Part shown: positions 57,101 to 64,000 of the stretch, piece by piece
Position numbering within the stretch: position 1 is the stretch's first letter
How the letters are laid out: each line of letters starts with the position of its first letter
NCBI RefSeq assembly: GCF_020382885.2
Contig: NC_058513.1
Coordinates: 13,913,641 to 13,977,640, forward strand
DNA length: 64,000 nt
From: Scatophagus argus
Taxonomy: Eukaryota > Chordata > Actinopteri > Scatophagidae
Direction of reading: 5' to 3'
Notes under the pieces: generated by a model
Databases searched by the model: none
Seen by the model: the letters and a program-made list of their open reading frames with translations, nothing else
What the model was told of the DNA's origin: nothing
Made by a program: the position numbers and the translations under genes

Positions 57101-59608
57101 TGGCCAGTTTCCATATCTCTACCTCAAGGTGTACTGAAAGAGAACTATCCATTTTATTGAGGTAAAAAGGTGCAAAGAAAGGACAGCCCATTACATGAAA
57201 AATGAAATTTTAGTGTTATGGGGAGGAGCAGGGCTGGATTTAGTGCACTGACTTAATGCTACCACCTCATGTTTCTTTGATGAGATCATGACTGTGATGC
57301 ATCGATATAAGGGATATGAATAGACTTTTTGTTTCTAAGGTTTCTGCAGAAAGAAATGAGAAGGGAAAATGCTTACGCCTTCATATCTGGAATACAGAAG
57401 ATTAATAACTAATACCCAGATTACTGTGGGAGGAAACACCGGGTGTGAACATTACATTGTTTATCAAAACTATGCATCTATTATTCCAAGTTAACTCTTT
57501 TATATGCATTCTAATGATTCATACTCCCAGTAGATGGCTTTTGTTACAGCACATGGCACTCATTCATCGTGTTGTGTGTGGACATCGGATTCAGTGAAGA
57601 TGTAAAACAGACGGAGGGAACTGAGGGAGGGCTGAATCACGCTGAAGTCACTCCCAGCAGTACCTTGCCTTTGACATACAACTGAACCCTCTGGATCCCT
57701 TGCCCAGATCACTATATCAGTCTCCTCCCTGCCGGCAGGACAAATAAATTAACTACGGATCAGTCTCAAAAGATCTGGTCGTTTCCAGTAAAAAGACCCT
57801 CCCATGAAGAGCTGGCTGTGGTCATGAGAGAGGAATGAAAGGAGGGAAGAAGGTCAAAAGATGTCCATTAGCTCCCAAACTGGTAAGGTACCGAGCATGT
57901 AGACACAGGTTATTCTTTGATTCCTCCATTCTGTAATCCACCCATCCATCTGGTGCTGAATTCATTAGTTGATTAATCAAGTACGTGCAAGTACGTGCTT
58001 GACTTCAAAATGTCCCATATTTGTTGGTTTAAACTTCTCAAATAAGAGAAGCCATTTTCTGTAATATTCATTTGAATATTATGGGCTGTCGCTTGAACAA
58101 AACTAGAAATGTGAAGGAATCAACTTTGCAGTCTTGCACCCATTTAATCCATCCATCTGACCATCCATTCCTGCCACAAGCAAGCTGTCTGAGCTGTGGA
58201 CTCTTCAAATCCACTCTGAGCTGCTGCTGCTTCAACTCCCTCATTGTCTTTATGCTTTGGAATGGCAGCAATTCTGATGAGCTGGCCAAGCCCAGCCAGT
58301 GAGGGTCCAGCTCTGGTCTCACAGCAGTCTCCAGTGGAAAATACTGTTCATTTTACTGTGTGGGTTGGCTGTTATTGAATTATATTAATCTCCTCTTCTG
58401 TGGATTTCAGCATAAGTAGGCCAGGCATTTTGTACACAGACCTCACAGTCTGTCTATTATTACGCTTTCTGGGTAGCTGAACAACAATTAACCGTTAAAT
58501 TATCTTCCAATCTGCACATGATCAAATCGCAGAAATCAGGCAAGCAGGTGGACGTTTTGAGGCATAAAAACTGTTCCACGTAGTCCAGCCACATCATACT
58601 CATTCATTATAGTGCCTGTCATTTCCTAATAGCCTTGCCATTTTTGAACCTCAAAATAAACATCCTTCAGTAGGGATATTTATAGATCCATGGATGATGT
58701 TTTCAAGGACCCATTATATTTGAATGCATAACACATTTTGCTGTAGAAAACCCAAGTGAGCTTAGTGAAGATGAAAAATATTAATCGCAGCACTGAAGCA
58801 AATCACAAAAAATTGGAAGACGACCACAAGCCAAACTTGTAGTTGAATAGTTGAGTATAATTTATGAAGGAACTGATGCATAAATTACAAAAAAGAGAAT
58901 ATATTTGTAAATTTTAAGCTGATGGAGCCGTGCTTAAAAACTATGAACTTCTCTATTTAAAGCCTGTACATCTGCCTTGATTTGGAGTTAGTGAAAAATT
59001 ACTAACTAAAAGTATAATCTCAGTTAAACAACTATGAGTCTCATATGTTTGATGATACGTGCTTGTGACTTCACAAGTGCACTTACATGTTCACTAACTC
59101 AATATTGTCTCGTAGATCTGTGTAACAGTCCATCCATTTCTAGTTGTTTTATCCACTATAAATAACTTGAGCTGTTCCCTAAAACCGAGTCCGTTCGTTG
59201 ACCTCTGTCCGCCTTTTATTTCATCAAATATAAATTTGCTGGCACAGAAACGAAAATGGGCCCACTCACCTACACGGGCTTCTTCATGCGCAAGACTACC
59301 CAATTCCCAGCAGTTTAAAAGTGGGTCTAACTGCGACATCAATTTTCCTTTATTTCCTCACTGACCCTAAGAAGCACAATGAAGCAGAACCTGACAAGAA
59401 GAAGGGCCCCACAAAAGGCCAACATTCATAAGAGCTGCTGTGTGGGTGATAAAGTGGAAAACATCACAGATTCAAGTTTATTGTGTCAACCCTAATAAAA
59501 AACAGAATAAAAAGTTGTTTGAAACATACCATGGAGCTGTGAGAGCCTGTGACTGCACTGCCATCTCCCAGGTAATGGGTTTCTGTGTAGTTACTTGCAA
59601 ACAGTCCC
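26903..59608 (-). CDS. adam12: ADAM metallopeptidase domain 12 (5' end outside window)
   Basis: Membrane-anchored metalloprotease-disintegrin of the meltrin group, with roles in muscle and bone development and growth-factor shedding. Twenty exons (minus, 5' to 3'): 59530-59608, 55675-55751, 54236-54422, 50247-50312, 49607-49678, 49074-49243, 48251-48335, 46172-46320, 37511-37688, 35471-35560, 35124-35319, 34922-35030, 34171-34369, 33186-33263, 31925-32033, 31504-31639, 31309-31423, 29976-30215, 27057-27238, 26903-26972. Together 2587 nt, about 861 aa, ending in ANVKYSS and a stop. All phases join. The first exon seen begins in phase 2, so the signal peptide and early prodomain are upstream, beyond position 64,000. 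Introns reach 8.5 kb; one holds a pogo-type transposon. Orthology rests on near-identity to human ADAM12 in the catalytic, disintegrin and Cys-rich parts. Confidence 0.95.
28183..28202. repeat. Run of 20 C residues
   Basis: An uninterrupted C20 tract inside an adam12 intron. It is G20 on the transcribed-sense strand of adam12. Confidence 0.95.
33186..37688 (-). CDS. adam12: adam12 disintegrin and cysteine-rich exons
   Basis: The end of the protease domain leads into the disintegrin domain at [19 protein letters not shown], continued in 35471-35560 ([12 protein letters not shown]...) and 35124-35319. The disintegrin loop reads [13 protein letters not shown], so it is a non-RGD loop as in human ADAM12. 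The cysteine-rich region follows ([38 protein letters not shown]) and the EGF-like module begins in 33186-33263. Confidence 0.93.
38165..38184. repeat. (TG)10 microsatellite
   Basis: Dinucleotide run in an adam12 intron. Other CA/TG runs in the window are at 1513-1530, 3688-3711, about 18575-18592 and about 62860-62876. Confidence 0.9.
38842..38950. repeat. Possible short interspersed repeat
   Basis: The stretch begins TTGTCAAAAGTATTGAAGTA and carries a related direct copy AGTATCAAAAGTACTTTTT further on. It resembles a 'TGTCAAAAGTATCGA' repeat I recall from several teleost genomes. The boundaries and class are uncertain. Confidence 0.3.
43107..43131 (+). repeat. Left terminal inverted repeat
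   Basis: Begins CCGTATTTTCACGAC and ends AAGGCGC; 22 of 25 bases match the reverse complement of the right end. The preceding TA is at 43105-43106. Confidence 0.93.
43168..43200 (+). repeat. Left subterminal repeat of the transposon
   Basis: A 33-bp block made of two GCGCCCTAT units and ending CTGTGTG. It matches 44761-44793 at 28 of 33 positions in the same direction. Probably a transposase-binding region. Confidence 0.8.
43320..44576 (+). CDS. Pogo-family transposase (POGK-like), 418 aa
   Basis: Likely cut-and-paste transposase. An upstream in-frame ATG at 43260 would give 438 aa, but it overlaps the TATAAAAG box, so [10 protein letters not shown] at 43320 is preferred. Residues 4-47 form a Brinker/Psq-type helix-turn-helix ([20 protein letters not shown]) like that in human POGK. 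Residues 64-150 look like a CENP-B-type DNA-binding domain ([12 protein letters not shown]). The DDE region follows, with candidate catalytic acids Asp168 (NMDE), Asp276 (LLVCDS) and Asp312 (QPLDIGVN), the DDD triad of pogo/Tigger elements. The C-terminus is acidic (DSDSDSEE...DTEDED). The frame is undamaged. Activity is inferred from integrity only. Confidence 0.9.
   Translation: MAKRHAYEAQFKLKAISYAEEHGNRAAAREYKINESMVRKWRKLENELRQVKKTQLSFRGHKARWSELEERLEQWIVEQRAGGRSVSTVTIRLRAVKLAEEMKIQHFHGGPSWCFRFMKRCLFSIRSRTTVAQQRPADYCEKLANFRSFCSRHIADKNIQPSHITNMDEVPLTFDIPVSHTVERKGTSTVAIRTTGYEKASFTVVLGCHANGQKLPPMVIFKRKTLPKETFPAGVIIKANEKGWMDEEMMKDWLRQVYVRRPGGFFHTSQSLLVCDSMRAHLTADVKKQVKQMNATLAVIPGGLTKELQPLDIGVNRPFKVRLRAAWERWMTEGDHSFTKTGRQRRASYATVCDWIVAAWANVSAGTVVRAFAKAGIISGEPHGTDSDSDSEEREPAMCDLAQLFNSDTEDEDFNGFE
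44761..44793 (+). repeat. Right subterminal repeat of the transposon
   Basis: Direct copy of 43168-43200, with GCGCCCTAT and GCGCCTTAT units. Two further GCGCCTTTT units follow at 44828-44836 and 44844-44852; the last is part of the terminal repeat. Confidence 0.8.
44844..44868 (-). repeat. Right terminal inverted repeat
   Basis: Ends GTCGTGAAAATACGG, the complement of the left terminus, with three differences at inner positions 16-18. The following TA is at 44869-44870. Confidence 0.93.
46172..50312 (-). CDS. adam12: adam12 metalloprotease exons
   Basis: Five exons give most of the reprolysin catalytic domain, beginning with [20 protein letters not shown]. The zinc-binding motif [12 protein letters not shown] lies in exon 46172-46320 and is intact, so the protease should be active. 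The domain ends in the next exon (37511-37688), which starts with [11 protein letters not shown]. Identity to human is very high in [20 protein letters not shown]. Confidence 0.95.
51067..51098. repeat. (CA)16 microsatellite
   Basis: The longest pure dinucleotide run in the window, in an adam12 intron. Confidence 0.95.
54236..59608 (-). CDS. adam12: adam12 prodomain exons
   Basis: Three exons encode the second half of the inhibitory prodomain. Exon 59530-59608 gives [16 protein letters not shown] (human GLIASSFTETHYLQDG). Exon 55675-55751 gives [20 protein letters not shown]. Exon 54236-54422 gives the SYILEP block and the cysteine-switch-like GTCGHD, and ends in SSR. Across the next junction this makes R-H-K-R, a furin-type RXKR site where human has RRHKR. 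Cleavage there would release the protease. Confidence 0.9.
55041..55063. repeat. (ATAA)n microsatellite
   Basis: About five tandem ATAA/AAAT tetranucleotides in an adam12 intron. Confidence 0.85.
57969..58001. promoter_or_regulatory. Possible intronic factor-binding cluster
   Basis: A perfect 12-bp palindrome TTGATTAATCAA (57969-57980, containing the PBX/HOX-like TGATTAAT) overlaps two tandem CAAGTACGTG units and a terminal CTTG (57978-58001). It lies within an adam12 intron. Regulatory function is only a possibility. Confidence 0.2.
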
Positions 59609-61265
59609 CTAGAAAGGATAAACAAAAACAGCCAGTAAACCTTAGGGGCGTCATCCTAAAAAAAACAAAATCAAAATCAATCACAATGTCTTCAGCTATT
59701 CCACCAATGCCAGACTTGTGTGGAAGATAAACAGTCTGAGGTGATTTAAAACTTAACCCTGCTTTAGGAGAGCAAAAATTGCATTGAGCAGCTGAAGGCA
59801 TCACAGAAGAAAATGGATTTAAAAAAAAGAGGCTGTTGTGACGTTTTCTATTAAGCCACTTTCACACCACATGCATGCACCATGAAGAAGCACTCAATAT
59901 CAATCCATAACTCATTTCTTGTGATACAGCAGAACAGTAATTAGCTTACACATCGCAGACAGGCCAAGTAATGAGCAGATGGACATGTATGATCTTGAAT
60001 GGGGAGATTATGTTGGCAGGAAAACAGTGAAGAAATCATTTTAAGTTACAGACAGGAATCAATAACACTATACAGTGACTCTCTGAGGTTACCAAATGAT
60101 CCGTTTATCTAGAAAGCACAATAAATCGACACAGTGAATCTCTGCTGCAGGCAAACAGAGAGATTCTGCCCTGCTCTCTCTTTATTTCTTCTACTGTAAG
60201 AATTGATGAAAGCACAGAATAAATTCACAGGTCACTTGCAGGACAGATTACAGCAAGAAATATGCCTTTTTTGTCAAATTTCCATAAAGTATTCACTTAT
60301 CTCCATGTTAGCAAACTCAGTTCTGCTATCACTATTTCGCAATTATAGCTTTCCCTTGGACAGCCAGGGCTATTTATTGTGCAGCCACAGCTCTGTGTAT
60401 AAAAAGATGTGGACCTTTAGGCAGTTTTTGTCAGCAAAGTTTTAAATATTCCAGGAAGAGATGGTAAAAGAAGAAATGGCTCCAGCAAGCTTCAACAAGC
60501 CATTAATACCATCACTAAGGTAACAACGTTTTGTCATGCTGTTTCTGATTTTCAGGAAACAGTCGGGTTGCACATGCCTCACGGGCCCTGATGACAGTAT
60601 CTGGAAGTATCAACTACATGGTAATTTGTCATAGGAGAGATACACAATATGAAAACAAATTTTGAAAAAAATGCTGGTTGTTGGACATAAAATTCTCAAC
60701 CCAAGGTCCCACTTCCTTCTTGTTTGCAAAGCTTTAAACCACATCTCATAACCTTCCTCAGCTGAGGGAGTTGCAAAATTTTCATGAAAACCGTTTTGAA
60801 ATGATGTGAGCAGAGACAACAAACATAAGTATTTAATTATCACCACAATCAAAGACGAACCTTCTAGCTTTTCCGGTATTTGTCCCAGAAGGAAGAGATT
60901 ATTTCACTATCCGACAGTATAAAAGAGGATTTTGCAACACGATTTTGATTTGAGAATTTTCTCTGGACATTCTGATGCTTTCAATCTGTGCTGAGGCTCT
61001 GGGCCACCAGTGGAATCCGCTGCAACTGTTTTCGATCCAAGAGTACTACAACTGCCACTCTCCAAGAGGTAGCTAACTACAAAAACTTCAGAGCCTTCTA
61101 TACAATTTTCAAGTCTATAGAGGGGTGATTGCTTCATACTTGATGGATTTGGGAACGAGTGTTGCTGATCTGCCTGTTCTGCCAGCAGTGGAGGCGGTAA
61201 CAGAGCTGAATCGACATCTGCTTAAAGAAGGTGAGATGGCAGGATGGGATGCACTCTTCAATTTG

Positions 61266-61975
61266 AGCTCAATTCAATTTATTTATGTAGCACCAAATCA
61301 CAACAAATATTGTCTCAATATTTTCCAATATTGTCTGTTCTAGACCTTACTCTTAATTTTTGGTACAGAGAGACCCCAAAAAATTCCCATGCAGCAGCAC
61401 TTGATGACAGTGAGGAGGAAAAACTTCCTTTTAGAAGGTACAAACCTCAGAGCAGACCCCAGCTAGGTCTAGGCCAGCCCTAACTATAAACTTTATCAAA
61501 AAGGAACCACAAGTAACCCTGCATCCTGAGAACATGGAGCTCTAATTGTATAATAAGATATCATGAGCTCTGTGAGCTGGTGCCTGACCATTCAGAGCTT
61601 TGTATGTCAGGAGAATTTTAAACTCTATTCTGAATTTTACAGGCACCCAATGAAGAGAAGCCAACACAGGAGAAATATGATCGCTAGCATGAGTTTTTTC
61701 TGTACACGCACAGTGGGATTCTGGATTAGCTGGAGAGTCTTTAGGTATTTATTGGGGCAGTCTGATAACAGGAAGTTGCAATAGACAAGCCTGGAGGTAA
61801 TAAATGTTTGTACTAGTTTTTCTGCAACATATTGAGATAGAATGTGCCTAAATTTTACAATGTTGTGAAGGTTTCAATCCTTGAAATTTGAGCTATGTGT
61901 GAGTTAAAGGACAAATCCTGATCAAAAATAACTCCCAGATTTCTTAAGGTGATAAATTTCAATGCCATATGTCAG
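61266..61975 (+). repeat. Abundant teleost interspersed repeat, internally deleted copy
   Basis: Recognised from memory as a repeat common in percomorph genomes. The landmarks appear in the usual order: TCAATTTATTTATGTAGCAC, CAAATCACAACAA, GAGGAAAAACTTCCTTTTAG, CAGCCCTAACTATAAA, CCAATGAAGAGAAGCCAA, GGAGAAATATGATC, TGATCAAAAATAACTCCCAG. Some landmark spacings look shorter than I remember, so this copy is diverged and partly deleted. The element class is not certain. Short open frames in it are not genes. Confidence 0.7.
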
Positions 61976-63467
61976 AACAAGGTCGAAAGTGTGACTGAAA
62001 CAGTGAGTCGGTTTATGTACACACAGACAGAAGGCAATCGAACCTAATAAACAGATAAATACTGTACACCATGCTATCTCAAATCCCACACTGGGGAGGT
62101 ATTATGCTGGCATTATTCCATTCAGTGTAAAGAAAAACGAAAAGACTGCATAATGACGGGTCTTCACTGTCACACTATTTTGGGATCTCTGTGGAAAAAG
62201 TACTAGTGAAGAGATTTTAGCTTGGGTACAACATAACTGCTGGACAGCTGTTACTGCACTGACAATAAAAAAATTGTTACCATCATAGCCCTACTACTAC
62301 TAGACATGCTGCCCGTCTCATCACTTACAGAGGTTAGATACTCAGTGGTGAACTAGAGGATCGCTAGCAGAGATAGATCAAAAAGTGAGCTGAATCCAAA
62401 AGAAGCTATGTAGACCCCTCCTGGGTGGATTATTACAGCATGAACATATGTCTTTATGTATTCATACGTTGTTCATATAGCGAGTGCATGCACGGTATTG
62501 ACCACAGGACACCAGCAGATGGTTGGCTGGTGCTAATCCACAGCAGAGGAACAAGCCTCAGCAGGCGGCTGGATTGTCTTATTGACCTCACAGCCGACAA
62601 CCCAGCTGGGAGTGTCAGATGTAACAACCTGGGGAGGGGGGTTATTTTGTTTGGAAGCTGTCAGCATGAGATACAATGCTTCCCCACCCTCCACTCCTCT
62701 GCAGAGCCAAAGAGCTGGTAATAATCATTGGATCAAAGCGAGGCCAAAAAGTAGGGAGAGCCAAATAAAATGATGTGTTTCTTCAGTCTTAATTAGGTCT
62801 ACGCTCTCAGTCGGACACATAACCTCAACATCTGCCCACAACAGACAATCCAGTGTGGTGAGTGTGTGTGTGTGTGCCTCACTGCTTGCCTGCAACACTC
62901 TAGGCAAGTGTGTGGATATAAAAGAACATGTTGCAGACACCCATGTGTCATCCATATGCTAGATTTTTATTGTGACTTGAAGTGAATGACGTTTAGCGGA
63001 CACACAGTTGTTGCAGGATTTTGAAGTTTGAGTTGCTGGAGAGTATTTTATCATATTTGGGTGGACTGCAACAAAAATACAAGCTGATGTCACACAGGAA
63101 GAACACATGTCCTGCTTGTTTTCTACTCATTTCAGTTGACACACTCAAATGTTGGAGCTTAATACATAGAATAGATTTACCCCATTTAATGTTGACCAAA
63201 AGGGGGAAACTAAGCATGTCTCACATTACATTGATTACAAGGTAGTAGTTAAGTTCAAATCCAAGCTTGGTTCACCTACAAATAGTCAACAGGAATGCTT
63301 TTGACAAACCTAAGTTAAAACCAAAACAGTGTACCTTAGTTCACCTGAAAAGGTGGGCTAAGATAAGTTCATTGATACGACACTGCAGACACTGCAATAT
63401 CATTACTGGCAATCTTGCATTGTTATCAATGGGAGAGGAAGAGAACTAGTGCTTTACTTGTAAAATA

Positions 63468-63594
63468 GTAGGCTGAGTGGTCTAAGGTGCTTGATTTAGG
63501 CTCCAGTCATTTTGATGGCACGGATTCAAATCCCACTACCCTTTTGTGAATTTCCCCACTGCGGGACTAACAAAGGATTATCTTATCTTATCCT
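63468..63594 (+). mobile_element. tRNA-Leu(TAG)-derived SINE
   Basis: Head 63468-63541 matches tRNA-Leu: A box GGCTGAGTGGTCTAAGG, anticodon loop GATTTAGGCTC with TAG kept, variable arm, and B box GGATTCAAATCCCAC. The body then runs into a tail TTTCCCCACTGCGGGACTAA and AAAGGATTATCTTATCTTATC, a tail type shared by fish LINE/SINE pairs. The degraded acceptor stem and fused tail show this is a retroposed SINE, not a working tRNA gene. Confidence 0.82.
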
Positions 63595-64000
63595 ACTTCT
63601 TTGTGACTCATTCAATTTCATGCACACTATAACACAGTACATGAGTCAGCAAGAGGACTGAGAAGCCAGATGGACGAGATGGACCAACAGTAATAAATAG
63701 GAGGCCAGTGGCTGTAAATGGAAGGCTTGTCCATTCTACCATTCTTAGGGCTCCTTATCTGGTAACCTTAGCAGTCCACTGGAATTGTAACTCAAGTGGC
63801 CTGTCACTAGCTTTCCTAGGGTGCTCAATCACATGTTTTCCAGCATAATAGTATACATCATAATGGGAGCTAAGTTTGGATCGTTTCCTAGCAATGTCGG
63901 TTAACCCTTGTGTGAAAAGAGGCATTATGCAAATGGAACCACAGCAACAGTTTGCTGTAAAAAATTTAATCTAAAGCATTTATATATGATATCCACTTTA

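Larger units (their letters stand above)
59609..64000. other. adam12 intron sequence running off the window
   Basis: Upstream of the first recognised adam12 exon. I looked on the minus strand for the preceding prodomain exon (human ...INLERNE) and did not find it, so it probably lies beyond the window. Two interspersed repeats are present, at 61266-61975 and 63468-63594. No other gene was seen. Confidence 0.6.

Noticed and set aside
61244..61784. Several small + strand ORFs
   Set aside because: They lie inside the dispersed teleost repeat at 61266-61975 and do not encode a known protein.
63468..63541. Functional tRNA-Leu gene
   Set aside because: The acceptor stem is degraded and the sequence runs straight into a LINE/SINE-type tail, so it is a SINE.

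Overview
This window is vertebrate nuclear DNA, most likely from a spiny-rayed (percomorph) teleost. The genes have small exons with GT-AG introns and give full-length vertebrate orthologues. The interspersed repeats are of teleost type: a tRNA-Leu SINE with a 'TTCCCC...GGGACTAA' tail, and a multi-copy percomorph repeat near 61.3-62.0 kb. The species cannot be named from the sequence alone.

Layout. 1-8.09 kb: intergenic, with one L1-type LINE scrap. 8.09-11.47 kb (-): mmp21, seven exons, 693 aa. 12.14-14.03 kb (-): uros, nine coding exons, 261 aa. 14.93-17.17 kb (+): bccip, seven exons, 303 aa, head-to-head with uros across a short shared promoter. 18.31-23.39 kb (-): dhx32, eleven exons, 731 aa, tail-to-tail with bccip. 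23.4-26.9 kb: gene-free apart from a fold-back repeat. 26.90-59.61 kb (-): adam12, twenty exons recovered, from part of the prodomain to the stop; signal-peptide and first prodomain exons lie beyond 64,000. A complete pogo-type DNA transposon with an open transposase frame sits in one adam12 intron (43.1-44.9 kb). 59.6-64 kb: adam12 intron and repeats.

The order and strands mmp21(-) uros(-) bccip(+) dhx32(-) adam12(-) match human 10q26, except that FANK1, which lies between DHX32 and ADAM12 in human, is not found. All exon boundaries were derived by hand from GT/AG sites, reading phase and remembered human proteins. In the four complete genes every exon phase closes and the total is a whole number of codons.

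These genes are neighbours and do not form a pathway. MMP21 is a secreted left-right patterning factor, UROS a haem biosynthesis enzyme, BCCIP a nuclear genome-stability and ribosome-biogenesis factor, DHX32 a DEAH-helicase-like protein, and ADAM12 a membrane metalloprotease-disintegrin. I found no convincing unknown multi-gene system. The most notable items are the apparently intact transposon with its repeated terminal motif, the sequon-rich MMP21 propeptide, degenerate ATPase motifs in DHX32, and a five-copy alternating fold-back repeat.
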